Source: Aequorivita sp. (lineage in GTDB: Bacteria; Bacteroidota; Bacteroidia; Flavobacteriales; Flavobacteriaceae). Taken from it: a stretch of DNA of 7,853 bases. Of the stretch, positions 6,482 to 7,853 are shown one piece after another. The stretch covers positions 1 to 7,853 of the forward strand of contig JAGQYZ010000415.1 of NCBI GenBank assembly GCA_020435865.1, in the 5' to 3' direction. The position numbers and the translations under genes are program-made. Position 1 is the stretch's first letter; every line of letters starts with the position of its first letter. A model generated the notes under the pieces. That model did no database searches. It was given only the letters and a program-made list of their open reading frames with translations, and was not told where the DNA came from.

Positions 6482-7249
6482 TTATTTCAGACTATTTATT
6501 TGGCCTTTTAATTCATCCATAGATTGTTGCAGTTGGCGCAGTAAATTGCTTTCAGAAGGTTCATCCACGCCAAAGCTCAGCTTACTGTTTACCATCCAAA
6601 GCTCCTGAATATCCTTCACTTTTACATCAATTGGCAAATATTCATCATTAAGAGAAATAAGCCTGATGCTCTGAGGGTTGCTCGAAATTTTTTGAAGTTT
6701 TTTCACCAATACAGAATCTCTTAGAACCACAATATAAATCTTGCTATCTGTTGCTTCGTTAATGCTCGGCACGGCACGGCCCAAAACCCACTCATTAGGT
6801 TTAATATTTGGCAGCATACTATCGCCTTCCACCTGAAAACCACGATAAGAAGCATTTCTGTACTCCGGCAAAGGAATGTTAAAAGCAGGCAAAGTCTGGT
6901 ACCAACCCATATCGTGGATATTATTAGGATAACCAGCAGCTGCTTTCTGGTTCACCAAAATAATACTATCATTTCCTGCTATATCAACAGTTAAAACCTT
7001 TGGGCTTACGTCGCCTTGGAAAGTATCTATATACTTATCAAAACTTTTACCATAAAGCCACAAAGGATTAATTTTAAATTGCCCCATAAGTTCCATCACA
7101 ATTTTACCAGTTATTTTGGTCTTACCTCTTTCAATATCAGCAGTTGTGGTGCCAATATCAAGAAGACTCGCGAAAGATTGTTGAGTATGGTGCAGTTCTT
7201 CTCGGAGTACTTTAAATCGTGAAGCTTCTATAGGAATAGTATTTTTCAT
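6482..7249 (-). CDS. HTH-S24 (CI/LexA-like) transcriptional repressor
   Basis: This 255-residue protein has an N-terminal XRE-type helix-turn-helix (about 8-66; HTQQSFASLLDI, then TTTADIERGK as the likely recognition region) and a C-terminal S24 peptidase domain of the LexA/CI/UmuD type. The self-cleavage machinery looks complete: Ala105-Gly106 in KAAAGYPNN as the scissile bond, Ser144 in EGDSMLP, and Lys183 in VLVKKLQ. The last 20 residues or so (LLRQLQQSMDELKGQINSLK) form a possible coiled coil. Proteins of this kind repress genes until DNA damage and RecA filaments, or another trigger, induce cleavage. A perfect 19-bp inverted repeat lies 17 bases upstream of the start, suggesting autoregulation. 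No phage or integrase genes are nearby, so it is probably a chromosomal regulator rather than a prophage repressor. Its targets and inducer are unknown. Confidence 0.9.
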   Translation of the reverse strand: MKNTIPIEASRFKVLREELHHTQQSFASLLDIGTTTADIERGKTKITGKIVMELMGQFKINPLWLYGKSFDKYIDTFQGDVSPKVLTVDIAGNDSIILVNQKAAAGYPNNIHDMGWYQTLPAFNIPLPEYRNASYRGFQVEGDSMLPNIKPNEWVLGRAVPSINEATDSKIYIVVLRDSVLVKKLQKISSNPQSIRLISLNDEYLPIDVKVKDIQELWMVNSKLSFGVDEPSESNLLRQLQQSMDELKGQINSLK

Positions 7250-7266
7250 GCTTTAAAAATAAGTTA

Positions 7267-7285
7267 TTTTGGAAATATTCCAAAA
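7267..7285. promoter_or_regulatory. Probable operator O1 of the S24 repressor
   Basis: TTTTGGAAATATTCCAAAA is a perfect inverted repeat with 8-bp arms and a 3-base centre, lying 17 bases upstream of the repressor start codon, where its promoter or leader should be. A dyad of this size next to an HTH-S24 gene is the classic arrangement for an autoregulatory operator. The assignment comes from symmetry and position only. Confidence 0.6.
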
Positions 7286-7292
7286 AAAATAT

Positions 7293-7303
7293 GGATAATT
7301 TCC
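7293..7303. promoter_or_regulatory. Possible second operator O2 (degenerate)
   Basis: GGATAATTTCC matches the core of the perfect site (GGAAATATTCC) at 8 of 11 positions. Its centre is 22 bp from the centre of the first site, about two helical turns, so two dimers would lie on the same DNA face. The flanks are not symmetric. In AT-rich DNA a chance match is possible. Confidence 0.35.
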
Positions 7304-7368
7304 CGAAAAAATATTTACAATTACACTAAAAAAAAATCTTATAAATGATACACAATCAAAATTTTAAT

Positions 7369-7376
7369 TACTTTTG
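7369..7376 (+). promoter_or_regulatory. Bacteroidota -7 promoter element (TACTTTTG)
   Basis: TACTTTTG is an exact match to TAnnTTTG and ends 29 bases before the start codon at 7406. No clear -33 TTG is found at the expected spacing (about 7347-7352). It should drive the 86-residue lipoprotein gene. The candidate repressor sites lie about 66-100 bases upstream of this element. Confidence 0.55.
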
Positions 7377-7405
7377 CACACTATTAATCACTAATCTATT
7401 CTATC

Positions 7406-7666
7406 ATGAAAAAAATCTTTTTATCACTTGCCGCTCTTGCATTAGTTGCTTCTGTATACTCTTGTAGAGAAACTACTAAAGAAAACGCCGAAGAGACTGC
7501 TGAAACAATGCAAACTGATGCTGAAAACGCTATGGACGATGCTGCTGATGCTGTTGACAATGCTGCTGAAGCAACTGAAGACGCTATGAAAGATGCTGGC
7601 GATGCTGTTGAGCAAGCTGCTGAAGACACTAAAGAAGCTGTAAAAGACGCTACTGACGGTCAATAA
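7406..7666 (+). CDS. Small alanine/acidic lipoprotein made of 11-residue repeats
   Basis: This 86-residue protein has a lipoprotein signal peptide (MKK, hydrophobic 4-17, lipobox V17-Y18-S19-C20). Nearly all of the mature chain is a run of five in-register 11-residue units at 28-38, 39-49, 50-60, 61-71 and 72-82. The approximate consensus is a small or hydrophobic residue, E/D/K, N/D/E, A/T, x, E/D, A, V/T/A, E, D, A. Such 11-mers form long amphipathic helices in LEA, YtxH-like and apolipoprotein-like proteins and can bind membranes or protect proteins; that role is inferred. The mature chain is strongly acidic. It has a -7 promoter element just upstream and a strong terminator after it, so it is a single-gene unit. 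It is divergent from the S24 repressor, and its CRE start resembles the lipoproteins at 5939 and 6192. Confidence 0.85.
   Translation: MKKIFLSLAALALVASVYSCRETTKENAEETAETMQTDAENAMDDAADAVDNAAEATEDAMKDAGDAVEQAAEDTKEAVKDATDGQ
7487..7651 (+). repeat. 33-bp in-frame coding repeats (five units)
   Basis: The DNA encodes five consecutive 11-residue units starting at 7487, 7520, 7553, 7586 and 7619. The units are diverged at base level but keep GCT-rich alanine codons at fixed positions. This suggests growth by internal duplication followed by drift under selection for the helix pattern. The GCT/GAT bias also keeps the opposite-strand frames open. Confidence 0.7.
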
Positions 7667-7689
7667 ACAAATTCTTTGCTAAAAAACAG

Positions 7690-7719
7690 AAAGCCCTTTC
7701 AAATGAAAGGGCTTTTTTT
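7690..7719 (+). terminator. Intrinsic terminator of the 86-aa lipoprotein gene
   Basis: The perfect stem has arms AAAGCCCTTTC (7690-7700) and GAAAGGGCTTT (7705-7715), a four-base AAAT loop, and a run of seven T at 7713-7719. It lies 23 bases after the stop codon. This is the strongest terminator in the window, in keeping with a well-expressed short gene. Confidence 0.92.
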
Positions 7720-7754
7720 ATATCATCTATTATTATCTTGTTAAAATCTATTTC

Positions 7755-7789
7755 AAAAAAAAAGCTCCCTCAATAAAGAAGGAGCTTTT
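7755..7789 (-). terminator. Intrinsic terminator of the tRNA-Leu transcript
   Basis: Read on the minus strand, the stem AAAAGCTCC (complement of 7781-7789) pairs with GGAGCTTTT (complement of 7760-7768) across a 12-base loop and continues into nine T residues (complement of 7755-7763). It begins one base after the tRNA 3' end, so the leucine tRNA is probably the last gene of its transcript. Confidence 0.8.
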
Positions 7790-7790
7790 G

Positions 7791-7853
7791 TACTCGAGGC
7801 GGGACTTGAACCCGCACGACCAGATGGTCACAGGATTTTAAGTCCGGCGTGTC
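7791..7853 (-). tRNA. tRNA-Leu(UAA), 5' part beyond the window edge
   Basis: On the minus strand the visible 63 bases hold the end of the D-loop region (GACACG), an anticodon arm with loop CTTAAAA and anticodon TAA (complement of 7838-7840), and a long variable arm with stem GACC/GGTC and loop ATCT (complement of 7818-7829). A T-arm GCGGG-TTCAAGT-CCCGC follows (complement of 7799-7815), then the 3' acceptor strand CTCGAGT and discriminator A (7791). The long variable arm, UAA anticodon and A73 identify leucine. CCA is not encoded, as is common in Bacteroidota. The 5' acceptor strand and most of the D arm, about 20-25 bases, lie beyond the window. The second base pair of the anticodon stem appears to be a C-U mismatch. 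Confidence 0.95.

Noticed and set aside
6482..7249. The S24 repressor considered as a sign of a prophage
   Set aside because: No integrase, excisionase, Cro-like or structural genes and no attachment-site repeats are visible; the neighbours are chromosomal-type genes. The tRNA at the right edge was checked as an integration site but shows no duplicated 3' end in the window.
7396..7663. Two Ser/Ala/Val- or Ser/Phe-rich minus-strand frames opposite the 11-mer lipoprotein
   Set aside because: They are mirror products of the GCT/GAT-rich repeats on the plus strand; the plus frame has a signal peptide, lipobox, promoter and terminator.

Overview
The window looks like a chromosomal segment from a marine-type member of Flavobacteriaceae (Bacteroidota). 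The evidence is AT-rich DNA, start codons preceded by A/T-rich leaders without Shine-Dalgarno sequences, two close matches to the Bacteroidota -7 promoter element TAnnTTTG, a 2TM-domain protein, and a tRNA gene without an encoded CCA end. The genus cannot be fixed from the sequence; an Aequorivita-like organism is only a guess.

Layout. (1) Bases 27-1864, plus strand: a 2TM-domain membrane protein, dihydrofolate reductase (folA, joined to it by an ATGA overlap) and malonyl-CoA:ACP transacylase (fabD), closed by a hairpin terminator at 1891-1922. (2) Bases 1948-4418, minus strand: a WbpE-like sugar aminotransferase and galE coupled by a TAATG overlap, then a small basic CxxC protein that runs into the same terminator from the other side. 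(3) Bases 4558-5799, plus strand: Kdo transferase waaA, divergent from the aminotransferase. (4) Bases 5939-6428, plus strand: two small charged lipoproteins behind a -7 promoter element. (5) Bases 6482-7249, minus strand: an HTH-S24 (CI/LexA-like) repressor whose upstream region holds a perfect 19-bp inverted repeat and a weaker second copy 22 bp away. (6) Bases 7406-7666, plus strand: a third small lipoprotein built almost entirely of 11-residue helical repeats, with its own promoter element and terminator. (7) Bases 7791-7853, minus strand: the 3' part of tRNA-Leu(UAA), cut by the window edge, with its own terminator.

How the genes fit together. The left part is housekeeping: folate, fatty-acid initiation, and nucleotide-sugar and lipid A-Kdo synthesis. 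galE, the aminotransferase and waaA together point to the cell envelope (LPS or surface glycan). The right part is more unusual. Three short lipoproteins share the same residues after the lipidated cysteine (C-R-[D/E]) and surround a self-cleaving-type repressor with a probable operator. A link between the repressor and the lipoproteins is inferred from position only; no experiment or database search backs it. No mobile element, CRISPR array or phage gene was seen.
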